The notes beneath the pieces are model-generated. The model worked only from the letters and a program-made list of their open reading frames with translations, was not told the DNA's origin and searched no databases. DNA of 64,000 nt, taken from assembly GCA_963924555.1 (NCBI GenBank), contig OZ004585.1:7580556-7644555 (forward strand), read 5' to 3'. Positions 1 to 10,629 of this stretch are shown in pieces. Every line of letters starts with the position of its first letter. Position 1 is the first letter of the stretch. A program made the translations under genes and the position numbers. This DNA is from Crambe crambe (taxonomy: Eukaryota > Porifera > Demospongiae > Poecilosclerida > Crambeidae).

Positions 1-240
1 AGTCTGCATGTGCTCACATGATCACATCTCCTCTTGTGCACCCATGAGAGTTTTCATGTTCATGTTTATCAACATGGGAAAATTCATGTCTGGTTGTAGG
101 TAGAAGTATTCAAAGATGCCACATCCACCTTAACTGCAGCACACTGATGCATGCCTGCATCCGAATTGGTACAGTTCTTGTCAGCAATCACCCCATGAGA
201 TATTGAGCATAATGCATATAAATTAACACTATAAGTAACC
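1..240 (-). repeat. Decayed coding-like relic, related to 49.9-50.1 kb
   Basis: Read on the minus strand, this stretch matches the relic at about 49,880-50,060. Both share a motif like NCTNSDAG followed by a QC-A-V segment and a stretch rich in V, A and S. The Asp-Ala-Gly...Cys spacing is loosely like the end of an Ig-type domain, but no domain can be assigned. No intact frame runs through it. The copies at 49.4-50.3 kb lie inside a foldback element, so this is probably a dispersed repeat that once captured coding sequence. From 241 to 600 I see only AT-rich sequence, a short inverted GC-rich patch (about 460-550) and the 3' part of the intron before the first exon of copy A. Confidence 0.35.
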
Positions 241-600
241 ACAATGTATCTTCATGCTGCATGTGTGGAAGCTGACAAAAATTAATATAAAGTGGGGATT
301 TTTTTGTGGGAGGAAATTTTCATCTAGCTATTCCAACATCTAGCAATGATTGTGGTATAACAAAATGTCTTATTCAAGGCTAATTTCATTGCAGAGAAAA
401 ATATTAGGGGACTTGCATACCACACAGCACACAAAACATGACATCTATCGGGGATCTGGGGGCATGCCCCCCAATTTTAGATTGAATCTGGTGAATTAAT
501 TCTGTTGGAGATTGGTATACCATAAGGAGGGGGAGCCCCCCTCCCTTATATCCACCCCTGCTGCTATTATTGTGCTGTGACTTATTCATTTTGTACAAAG

Positions 601-1711
601 ATGGAGTGTTACACAGTAGTGAATATGATTACTACAATGGAGAGGTGTTCTTATGCTCACCTAGAGAGAAACCCTTTGGAATGCAGACGTCTATGGGCCT
701 TCTCCAAATCGCCATCAATAAAGACATCAAAGGGATTACAATTGAGGATCCTACTGGCTATCGAGACCACTTTGAGTCCTCCAAAAGAAACAGCTTTTGC
801 AGGCAACTTGGATTCACACAGGCTGCCACTGATAGCCTGTACACTGAAAGAGCTTTGAGTGGCATATACAGTTTCTCACCATATAGTTGTTCAAGGTATG
901 GTGGAAATGAACTTATGTTGAGTAATGCATGAATTAAGGAGACGAGTAGTAATCAGGCTATAGTATATTCATTTTAATAGGAATTCGTGGTATAATGCCA
1001 CACATTTGAGTGACTGCAGTGTGGACAAGTCTTCAAGTGCTTGCTTTAGATGTTGCTTCAACTATCCCCCTCCAGGAGGGTGCTTACCAGAAAGCTGCAA
1101 GTCTGACAACTTGATTGCAATTGCGTGTGGTGAGATTCTTTAAATTAGCTATACGTAGTTCATACTGCTAACTATACCATTTTCTCTTAGTGTATGACCC
1201 ACATAATGAAATGGATGAGGTTGTTTCCAATGGATATCGTGGTAAATGTGAACTGAAGGATAAGAAGATACAAAACCACGATGCAGTGTGTGGAACAGGT
1301 ATTATAAGTGAAAGGAACTCAACCAAAACACTTTCCTATTGCAAAAAAAGGATGACCCTGACACTTAATAATGATTAGGACAATCCTTCACATTAAGAGG
1401 TTCTAGCTACTGAGTTTATTTTCACTTCTTTTTTTCTTTTTTTTTTTCCAGCTATACCTGATACCACTTATATAAAAATTATTGGAATCTTGGCTGGATT
1501 GCTATTCATATCACTAATATCATCGTTGATTCTACTTGCACTATACATTGCCTTCACTGTAAGGAATAATGGTGGCTGTAATCGTAATTGCATTGCAGAG
1601 TTTTGGTGCTACTGGTGTAGACCCCATGTGCAAGGAAATGGTAACATTGGTGTGCAAGGATATGATGAGCTACGTGGACAAAATCAAGTAGAAGATGTAC
1701 CGTTACAGTAA
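601..1711 (+). CDS. SRCR receptor copy A, 3' part (exons 3-6)
   Basis: This is the 3' part of a type I membrane protein with two scavenger-receptor cysteine-rich (SRCR) domains. Exons are 601-895, 981-1129, 1191-1298 and 1452-1711, and all junctions fit GT-AG and keep one frame. Exon 3 carries the start of SRCR 2 with the hallmark NSFCRQLGFTQA. Exon 4 holds its Cys-rich end (ACFRCC...LIAIAC). Exon 5 is a stalk with VYDPHNE and NGYRGKCEL. Exon 6 has a strongly hydrophobic helix (GLLFISLISSLILLALYIAF), then a Cys-rich tail CNRNCIAEFWCYWC and a polar end. The exons for the signal peptide and SRCR 1 are not visible upstream and either lie outside the window or are lost. It is the most diverged copy: the tail is longer (ends DVPLQ) and exon 3 ends in a different codon. 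The ligand is unknown. SRCR domains generally mediate extracellular recognition. Confidence 0.8.
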
Positions 1712-1751
1712 ATCTTTGTTATTGCCATCAAATTATTGTTGTTCATAATAA

Positions 1752-1772
1752 TGTGTGTGTGTGTGTGTGTGT
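1752..1772. repeat. (TG)n microsatellite
   Basis: A short TG dinucleotide run just 3' of copy A. The remaining sequence from 1,712 to 2,394 holds no gene that I can support; a 64-codon open frame near 2,074 has no recognisable features. Confidence 0.8.
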
Positions 1773-2394
1773 TTTATGTGATACCTCCTCATGGTGCCCA
1801 GGGGTAACAGTGGTCCCATGACTGGTTGGCATGGTCTTTATTTCACCAAATAATTTATCAGTTGCTTTTATGTCAGTGCTACCATCGCTCTTATTAAAGT
1901 GAGCACTAGAAGTTGAACAGAAAATAGTTAGTCTAGCCAGGCTCTGTATTATAAATAATTATAGTGGTCAGAAAATATTGATTACTGACCAGCAGTTATT
2001 TCTCCCCTCTCCTCCCAGTAACCTTGAGGCTGAAATTTGCTTAAACCATTACAAAACTCATTGAAATAGTGGTATGTTTTACGCACTGATGAGATGGATC
2101 CTTCAGCAAACAGCTGGGCTACCTCACAGGTCCACCATAGCGAATGGACATTATTTTCAGGTTTATAAATTATCAGTAGATCTTAGTAACCACCAAATTT
2201 TGCTTAATAGGAATACTAAACATCATTTTCAAGGAAATAGACAACCCTATACCAGTATTTTTGGATAGATGTTTGACCAAAAATTTGCTAATTGTTATTT
2301 CTGCTCTACTGAACCCTGTTGTTTCAAGTATGAGATTAATACAGTAGCAATAGGAGTTACATCCACACTCTACTACTTATGCACACTTGAATAG

Positions 2395-3600
2395 CTATTC
2401 TTCTTTTATTTTACCTACAAGTTTAAGATTTAGTTCAATACCAATTTTTAAGTTTTCGTTAGGGTCCTGCTGAGCTTGCTGCTCAACTGTTGATCCTTGA
2501 TCCTGGGCCTCAACTTTGATTCTCAGTGATCCTTGACCCAAGGCCAGCTGCTCAACTTTTCCTCTCAATGATTCTTGGCCCTGGGCCTTCTGCTCAGCTT
2601 TTGATTCTTGACCCTGGGGCAGCTGCTCAACTTTTCCTTTCAATGATTCTTCACCTTGAGCCTGCTGCTCAACTTTTCCTCTAAACACTTCTTCACTTTG
2701 GGCCTGCCAAATCTTTCCTCTCAGCAACTCTTGACTCTGGGCCTGCAGCTCAACATTTGATTCTTGCTGCCCAACTTTTCCTCTCAACACTTCCTGACTC
2801 TGGGCCAGCCAAATTTTTCCTCTCAACGACTCTTGACTCTGGGCCTGCAGCTCAACATTTGATTCTTTATCCTGGACCTGCTGCTCGACTGTTCCTCTCA
2901 ACACTTCCTGACTCTGGGCCAGCCAAACTTTTCCTCCCAACGACTCCTGACTCTCGGCAACATTTGCTCTCAAAAATTCTTGACTATGGGCTCGTTGCCC
3001 AATTCCAATACTTCCTCTCAACAATTCTTGACTCTGGGACTGATGCTCAACTTTTCCTCTCAGCGATTCTTGTTTATTTTTCATACGGAAAAGTTCAAGC
3101 AGAGCTGCATTAAAATAATTCATAGTTGTTCCAGCAACATTATCTGGCTTGAGATCCACAGGAATCTCATCTGGTTGATACTTAGTCAAAGCAATTGACT
3201 CTAAACGGGCAGTGACAGCTTTGCCTACAGGGATGGTGCCAGGAGAAGCACCACTATCATTTTCATACAGCTGATATGTGTAGCCACTCTGTAAAATTCT
3301 ATCACGGGGGCGGCATGGTCCAGATTTTTGAGCCTGAAACTGACCATGTTCTTGACCCATACAGAGATAACATTCTGGTCTTTTCTGAGATAATTCCTTT
3401 CCGTATGTAACACAATCAAAACCACCAATAGAGACTTCATATTTTCTTTGTTTCACTAAAAATGACCAGCAACAAGCTTTGCACTCGATATTAAAGCGGG
3501 GCTTAAGTCCATAACGTTTTTGAAAGGCTCGGCTGTTCCGGTCTCCACCAGAATATCCTTTACTGGAATATGAATCGGAGTGGAAATGACGAACAGCCAT
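2395..3600 (-). CDS. Single-exon protein with Cys-rich N-terminus and SQExLRGKV repeats
   Basis: An uninterrupted 401-codon frame, long for this AT-rich region, starting at the ATG ending at 3,600. Residues 1-100 contain paired cysteines (CKACC near 40, C-VTYG near 62, CYLC near 77) that could bind a metal. Residues 100-175 look globular and include YQLYENDSG and NYFNAALLELF. From about 175 to the end the protein is a degenerate repeat on the theme QAQSQESLRGKVEQQ, with periods of roughly 13-16 residues, rich in Gln, Glu, Ser and Lys and likely helical or disordered. I recognise no family. The repeat half is the kind that expands by unequal exchange. It may be an expressed retrogene, a lineage-specific gene, or part of a multi-exon gene whose other exons I cannot see. 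There is no signal peptide or membrane segment. Confidence 0.6.
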   Translation of the reverse strand: MAVRHFHSDSYSSKGYSGGDRNSRAFQKRYGLKPRFNIECKACCWSFLVKQRKYEVSIGGFDCVTYGKELSQKRPECYLCMGQEHGQFQAQKSGPCRPRDRILQSGYTYQLYENDSGASPGTIPVGKAVTARLESIALTKYQPDEIPVDLKPDNVAGTTMNYFNAALLELFRMKNKQESLRGKVEHQSQSQELLRGSIGIGQRAHSQEFLRANVAESQESLGGKVWLAQSQEVLRGTVEQQVQDKESNVELQAQSQESLRGKIWLAQSQEVLRGKVGQQESNVELQAQSQELLRGKIWQAQSEEVFRGKVEQQAQGEESLKGKVEQLPQGQESKAEQKAQGQESLRGKVEQLALGQGSLRIKVEAQDQGSTVEQQAQQDPNENLKIGIELNLKLVGKIKEE

Positions 3601-4511
3601 AGTGTAGCTGGCTAGCTAGAGCTACCTGCTGCCTATCTAGCTCTGGCACTGTATGTACTGCTGCTGGCAATGAGTTCATTAATATTGGGGGCTGACTCCT
3701 GATATTATTACTAGGAATACACAAGCAAATCTGACCAATCAGATAAGGACACAAAACAATATAATTATATATGCCAGCTGCATGCATGGGCTGACCAGCT
3801 GGCATGCAGTACTGGTGGTGGGTACACAGATTTACAGGACACAAAACAAGAAATTTGTAGAATACTTAATTAACAGCTTACATGAAAACAATGCACCATA
3901 ATAACTTGTCTGGAGGATCTGTTGGAATAGCTAGTCATGCAAATCCAGTGTAACCTTTGAATAGAGGACACCCTAAAAGAAAGAAGATACCGCTCACTCA
4001 CAAAGGACATAGCTAACCCTTTACCTACTTAGAATGGTCTGGAAACAATCTTATTATGACATTAGCTAGTAACAATTATTAATGGTCAAGTATGTATTAA
4101 CCACATCCACTCCAAGTTAGAGATACAGAATGATGTCATTATTTTGCAGCAGAAATGCACAAGTTCCCATATCTTCACACCAGAATACAAAGGATAAAAG
4201 GCTACATTATTCAGAGGCACTGTATGGATGAGGCGTAAGGGTTAGGACCTAGCCAGATGTCATGTCTGGTCTCAAATCTTGAAAAGGGTGGGAAACATTA
4301 GAGAGATCAGGTCAGAAGTGCAAGCCCATTGGTATAAATTAAGTGTACATAATATTATGTCCAACTTTACAACTTTAAACCAACAAACAGAGACATTTTT
4401 ATTCACATTAGTAGTGAGATTATGTATCCATAAAATAGAGACACGATTGATCACACAAATAAAATTATCTTGGTAATCAGCAATAAAATAAATAATAAAC
4501 TGCACCACAGA
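3601..4511. other. Intergenic, no gene seen
   Basis: About 0.9 kb between the repeat-protein start and the HDAC11 stop. It holds AT-rich sequence with short open frames on both strands that look like chance. No splice-consistent coding segment or RNA gene was recognised. Confidence 0.5.
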
Positions 4512-5834
4512 TTAATCATCTTTGTCTTCTTCTTCCTTTTCTAAAACATCCTCCAATTTCCCTCCCTGTCTTTTCAGTTCAGAGGCTATGTGAGGATCAT
4601 CCTCGGGAGACAATATCAGTTCTTTATGCTTGAGATTCAGAATAGAATCAGCTATCACTTGAGCATTGTTTCTCTGTGATGGAATCATACAAATAGTTAT
4701 AAACTTTTATGGTAGAAAAAGTACAATACTTGCTAGTAGTAGCCAGACCTTCTTAAGGCATGTGAAGTTTGATTGACATCATAACTTCAATCAAAACACC
4801 ATTTATGGAAACTTAAGCACAATTCTTAGTCAGGATCTTAGCAATTAATGATAAGTTTTACTGTCATAATAATAGTAATTCTTACTTGGTAACCTCCAGA
4901 TGTGACCATGAGTATCGGTATCCCTCTCTTCCGAACTTCATCAAACACCATCTCGTCTCTCTCTATCACACCCTAATGAATAAATGAGTACAGAATGAGA
5001 TTCCCTACCACTAATCAAAGGGAGATACCTGCTCATTAAGAACAGGAGATATCTGCTAAGTCAATAGTGGACATACGTACCTCAGGTGTTATGTCAAGGG
5101 CCCCCAGGGGATCTCCAATTAGAATGTCAGTGCCAGCGTTGTACACCACTATATCTGGTTGGAACATGTCCAATGCTCGTGGGAGGTCCCTAAAAAGACG
5201 TACACGATAAATATAATGTTTTACACTGGAACCTTTCACCTTTAGAACCAGAAAAAAACTGTAATGGTGTCCTCATTTCAGGGATGAATGTTAAGGTTGG
5301 GGGTTCATATGCCTTATACTTAATTATTAGAAGCTCTTCAGCTAAGGATGAAGGAAAAAAAAAAATTCTGTTAGAAGTGAAAGTCCAGAGGATTGATTAT
5401 AATAATTGTCTGATGTTTTCCCACAATGGCAAGGTCATAGTTCAAATTGCTGATCTGTTAATGTATTATGCTAACCTAGGTGTGAATGTTGTTTGTGTAT
5501 AGGTCCAGTTAATCTGCCTTCATAATTCCCATTCAGTTTCTAATATTGGGAGTAATATCCTTAATCTGCTTTTATCATTCCCATCCAGTTTCTAATATTG
5601 GGAGTAATACCCCTAATCTGCTTTTATAATTCCCATTCAGTTTCACACCCAATACTTGGGCTCTCAAGGGAATGGAGATGGCTAGATCCTATTTTCATAC
5701 AAATGGGAGAAAACCCTACAAGTACTATTATGGTGTGTCACCTTTTGATATTTCTGAGGTAAATATCATTTTCAGTGTGAGGACTAAGTTCAATTTTTGT
5801 CTGAATTGCCACTGCAAAATGAGAACGTGTATGC

Positions 5835-5899
<65 letters not shown>

Positions 5900-8024
5900 T
5901 TAAGGTTACTATTATTAAATTTTAGCTAGTTCAAAGTTCAAACTGATATTGTTGCTACTTGAAATACGATTAAATACCTTGAATGGTGAAGGCATGGGCT
6001 TAGTATCAATAGTGAATTGGAATTAATTCCTACATAACACGTCTAGACATTACCAGCTATTTCAACATACATACAAAGCTGAAAGATCCATTAACTTGTC
6101 TGAGTGATCTAGCTGCCCACTCACTTTTAGCAGGACCATCATTGGGATAGATCCACTTATTATACATGTCCATGATGTAGACTCGTTCATCGTCAAGGAA
6201 ATCTCTCTCATGTCCATTTCCTTGGTGTGCATCTAAATCGACTATCATCACTTTCTTGATGCCATCCAGGTGAGAGAGCATGAACTGGAGGGAGGGGTGA
6301 AAGAGAAGGGAGAGAGAGATTGAGCTAAACTCAACATCATTGTAACAATAATGAGTTTTGGGGTCATTATTCGATGCAATGAGTTACTCAATAAGCTGAA
6401 AAAAAAGGTTATCAGGTTATCATTGCTGACTATCTGTGGTTTCAAATGATAAGTATGGTCAGGTACATTATAATGTGCTAGCACCATTCTAAGCTAGTAT
6501 ATACATGCAAAAAAAATGCAAATCATCTAGCTGCCGCTAAGCAGTCATGCGCACCTGGTCAAGCCAGGATGCCTGTGCACTAAGCAGGCACTAAGAGCCA
6601 GTGCTGGCAACCTCCTGGAGCCCATGCATACATACCTTTACTGAGAGACTGATATCGGCATAGGCACAGAAACCTCCTCCATTGTCACTAGAGCAGTGAT
6701 GGAAGCCACCACCTGAAAGTACAATGAGTATTTACCAACAGTGAGGGCATGGTACAGATATGAATGATGGACGTCCATGGACTAATGACACAGATGTCCC
6801 CCTAAGCCCTGCTATTGGGTATGGAATGGGACATGAAAGAATGAGGGGTGTGGCTAATACGGCACCTAAAGTGACTGAATTAGGTCCAGTCCCAAAACCA
6901 GAGTCCACTCACCAATATTGATAGCCCATCCTCTGTCCTTGGCCAGCTTTCCAGCCATAATGGTGCCTCCTGTATGGTAGCGAAATGGCTTGAGCATTCT
7001 TGACTGGACAAGGGAGTTTGGTAAAGCAGCAACCAAGGGGACTTCCACCACCATAGCAACATTGTAACTTGCCTAAAATTAAGTTATAAGCTTTCAAATA
7101 CATCATGTCATCATTATACATAAACAGTACATTGGTACTGCAGGACCCCTCCACCTCATAGTTATTATAACCATAATACATCTGTTATTACATGAACAAC
7201 CAATTATTGTTTCTTGTGTCACTGGACTAGGAGAAGATGATTGCTTGTTTTTGTGGTGTATTGTATGCATGAAGCCAATCTGCAATAGAAAAGTGAAGTA
7301 GCCAGAGCTCTATTCATTAACCTAAGATTCAAACTATGACCCGAGTAACAACTCCTTTGAACCTAATTTGCCCTAAGTGACCTCAGCTACATAAAGTTGA
7401 CCACTTCAATCGAACCTTCAATTCGATCTGCATTGCTTAAAGCCAGGCAAAAAAGTTGATTTTATCATACATTTTACAAGACTGAACCAATTGAGCCCAA
7501 TTTTGTGGGTGTGGTTTGTGTTAACGAGGGGTTCTGAGGTGGTAAGAGAGGTGATGAGAAACAAAGAGTTTTTTGCTTGCCTACATTTAAACTCTGCAAG
7601 TACTTGTCAGTGTGGTTCACTAATAATTCTGCTGCATTTGCTTCTTCTGCATCCACTGTTGATGAGCTATCCTTCAACATTCCCTTATCTGTGGGAGGGA
7701 GAGAGATTTTTATCATTATAGTTTAGGTTTTTTATTGATGCATTAGTGATCAAGCTGGTTCATAAATTCTATAACTAGTTTCTACTGTTTGATAACTAAT
7801 AGATAATAATTTTACACACCTATCAAAAATTGATGCACTTTGCCCCACTTTCCACTGTCGAATGGGTGCATCTTCTCGAACCCCATGAAGCCGATGTTAT
7901 ACACTGGAGAGTAGACAATGGGCCATTGGTCTGGCCTAACCTTGTCTGCATGTTCATAGAGGCGGGGAGTTTTTCCATCCGAGCCAAAGATACTACTGTC
8001 GTCTGCTGATCCGGTGTTACCCAT
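4512..8024 (-). CDS. HDAC11: Histone deacetylase 11 (class IV)
   Basis: Zinc-dependent lysine deacylase of the HDAC11 family; vertebrate HDAC11 also removes long-chain acyl groups. Exons seen, in gene order: 8024-7820, 7688-7585, 7072-6913, 6712-6636, 6284-6125, 5189-5081, 4972-4886 and 4673-4512. The first five and last three are phase-consistent. Family marks are WPIVYSPVYNIGFMG...KMHPFDSGKWGKV at the N-terminus, HTGGTIMAGKLA, the active-site GGGFHHCSSDNGGGFCAYAD, the zinc-site VDLDAHQGNGHERDF, and VVYNAGTDIL and MVTSGGYQ near the C-terminus. Catalytic His-His and the Asp/His zinc ligands are all present. The tail is a short acidic EKEEEDKDD. A linking exon expected between 6,125 and 5,189 (the VEL...YL region) was not identified. 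A candidate near 6,027-5,972 fits the splice phases but does not resemble the family. The gene is head-to-head with the RIB43A-like gene. Confidence 0.93.
5510..5643. repeat. About 60-bp tandem repeat in HDAC11 intron
   Basis: Two full units and a partial third of a roughly 60-bp repeat containing AATCTGC, ATTCCCAT and CAGTTTCTAATATTGGGAGT. It is intronic, with no coding content. Confidence 0.75.
5839..5896. repeat. (AG)n microsatellite
   Basis: Uninterrupted AG dinucleotide run of nearly 60 bp inside an HDAC11 intron. Confidence 0.95.
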
Positions 8025-8226
8025 TCTAGCTGTTAATAACTAATACTGAATTGAAGGAAGCCAGTCAGCCCTATCCTAGCAACACATTTGCTGACGAAGC
8101 ATTATGGTCACATGACCTATAAGTCACGTGAAAATAAACGCTAGCGCGCGCGATAGAGTCCGTTCGCGATCGCGTGAGCGTTACCATACCAACAAGGAGC
8201 AAGCTCACAACACAGAATCGGTAAAG
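8025..8226. promoter_or_regulatory. Bidirectional promoter, HDAC11 / RIB43A-like
   Basis: Only about 200 bp separate the two divergent start codons. The segment is locally CG-rich compared with its surroundings (GCTAGCGCGCGCGATAG and TTCGCGATCGCGTG near 8,140-8,180). It contains a palindromic E-box TCACGTGA at 8,124-8,131. There is no clear TATA box. A shared promoter is inferred from the spacing and composition. Confidence 0.6.
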
Positions 8227-10514
8227 ATGTACAAACTTGATTTAGAGGTGGATAAGAAGGAAGCTGCCGCCATTGAGCGGAGGAGAATTGCGGAGCAGCA
8301 AAGGAAGAGCAGGATCTTCAATGCAAGGGAGAGGACCATTGGAGTATGTCTATTAAACAAGGACCATCAGCACCAGCAATCCCTGGTTCCACCTATCCCA
8401 ATTTCCCTCAGTATAGCTAGAGCCTAGCTAACTCTGTTTCAACTTTGCCAAGTTTAATCTTTTGGTGGTATGCACAGCTTGATGTCGAAGTCCTGGAGAA
8501 GCAAAAGAATCAGAAGAAAACAGAGGAAGAAGAAGAAAAGCATAGAAACGAAGCTTTTGGTATGAAAATAATAGTAGCAATAGCATTTGCTTGATCCATT
8601 AAACCAAAATGACCACCCGATTTCATGATTTACTAATTCTCTCCTTTTTTGTAGCAAGTGAAATGAAACGATGTGATATGATTGGAGAACTTCTACAACA
8701 GCGGCAAACAAAGGATGCAAGGGAGAAAAATAAGGTATGGCATGTCGATAAATAACTTATTCGTACAAGTGAAATACATGTTTAATGGATTTCCCTGCCC
8801 TATTTTGACAGAATTGAATTATTTAAACTGCTTGACTAGATCCCAAGTAGCTATACTCCTGTTTCTTTGTATACTAGAACACATGACCATATAAGCATGA
8901 TGCATGGTATACTGAAGTATGTAGTTTATGTTTATGTTCATTTCGTCCTGCCTGCCTATAAGAAATTAAACAAGTGGAACTGCCTAGGCAGGATACTTTT
9001 TTGTTTCTACTGGACAGTTGGACTCAACAGTGTCCACATTGTAGTGTCCACTTTAGTCATGCGCTTAGTAATCTTGAACTGTTATTTTTATCGATATAGC
9101 TTTTGGTGGGATTCAGAAAGGATAATCAGAGAATCCAAGATAGGCGTGAGTATGACTTATATGACCCGGACACCAAGAAGAAGGAACTCCCACCTAGAGT
9201 GTCCGACGATGACCCAAGACTCACTGTATCAGGAATGCAGCTCTTTAACGGGGAGGATCTCACCTATGAACAGAGAAAACGGGTCCAGCAGAAACAATTG
9301 AAGTATGTATATCATATCCAGTTATAAAGTGCTGCCACGTTCAATCTAAAGCCCCAATCTACTATGATAGCCAGCCTCACTTTATTTTTCTAGCCTGATC
9401 CATATGAAATTGTACTAGCTATAGTTAGATGATTATTGTATTATAGGGATTGGACGATACAACAGGCAGAAGAAAAATACAGACATGAAATGGAAGAAAA
9501 ATATGCCGACCGACTCTACCATCTAAAGGCAAGAGAAATGGATCAACGAGCTATGGAGTTGGAAGAAGCAGATCAGCAAGCAAGAAGGGCTTTGACTACT
9601 GCTATAAAGGATTATAACTGTGCTTTGGTCAGTCAAATATCAAGTGAATGATACAAATTGTGAGCTTACTTTTTATTATAGGCAAATGAAAAAGCAGCTC
9701 AGGAAAAGCAAGACTTCATGCAGGAACAGGATGATAATTTCACAGAACTTACCAATCAAGTTAATGGTGACATGCTTACAGAGAACCCTGAGGTGGCCAA
9801 GAGTGCCTTTGGGGAGCACAGGGTGGTTCCTGATCGCTGGAAGGGAATGACTCCTCAGCAAATTCAGGAGATACGTGAGACTCAAGAAAAGCAGCGTCAG
9901 GAGAAAGAGGTAGCTACTTTAAAATATAATTATAACAAGTAGTATACAATTAGCCTCTGTGCATTGCAATACAGAGGAACCTTTGATATAACAAATCTCT
10001 CCACAAAAGGACAAGTATCTTTGTATACACACTGTATCCAAAATAACCATGAAGACAACCTTTCAATAAAGGATAAAAGGGCTGAGTCCCAAGTGTGTCC
10101 ATTAGCTATTCAGAGGCTACACTAACCCTCTGGCTTCTTGGCAGGCTCTCATAATTATTATACTTGATGAATAACAAAATTTCTATGACAGGAAATTTTG
10201 AGGCAGGAGAAATCTCTGAGTTCTGAATGGGATAGACAAAGGGTGGCTGATGCACGGGCTGGACTCGTCTTAGAGTCTCGGATCATGAAGAAAGAGAGGC
10301 AACTGAAACAAAAACTGGCAGAAGAGAACAAACAGCTAGCTGGAGAACAAAGGCATTAGTAAGTTTATCTATAGTGTAGGTCTGAGTTTACCTGATAATT
10401 ATATTTTTCCTGCTCTCTATATCATTCTGCAGCCAAAACTATTTGAATAAAGAACTTTACACAAACCCTCTGGCACCAAGCTACTTCACTCAGTTCAACA
10501 CTACCAGTCGATAA
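8227..10514 (+). CDS. RIBC2: RIB43A-like coiled-coil protein (RIBC1/RIBC2 type)
   Basis: A microtubule-inner protein of ciliary and flagellar doublets. Exons 8227-8343, 8478-8559, 8655-8734, 9100-9302, 9447-9627, 9682-9909, 10192-10358 and 10433-10514 join in one frame to 379 residues, the usual family length. Landmarks are the N-terminal MYKLDLEVDKKEAAAIERR and FNARERTIG, the central REYDLYDPDTKKKELPPRVS, the invariant SDDDPR...VSGMQLFNGEDL, and the C-terminal YLNKELYTNPLAPSYFTQFN. Most of the chain is charged and predicted coiled coil. The start chosen is the first ATG giving the family N-terminus; an upstream in-frame ATG at 8,128 would add residues with no family match. RIBC1 and RIBC2 cannot be told apart here. 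Expression in choanocytes, sperm or ciliated larval cells is an inference from the family. Confidence 0.93.
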
Positions 10515-10629
10515 ACTAGACTGTTAATACCGTTAATATTATTTGCTGAGCTACTGCGCATGCGTAGTCTTGTTATTAGATCACAACACAAGCCTCACCC
10601 ACTAGTTAGTTACTGCATTGTTGTTCGCG

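Noticed and set aside
2757-3113. 118-codon plus-strand frame over the repeat protein
   Set aside because: Antisense shadow of the 401-codon minus-strand frame; composition follows the repeat period.
5972-6027. Candidate missing HDAC11 exon
   Set aside because: Splice phases fit both neighbours, but the predicted residues do not resemble the HDAC11 segment expected there.
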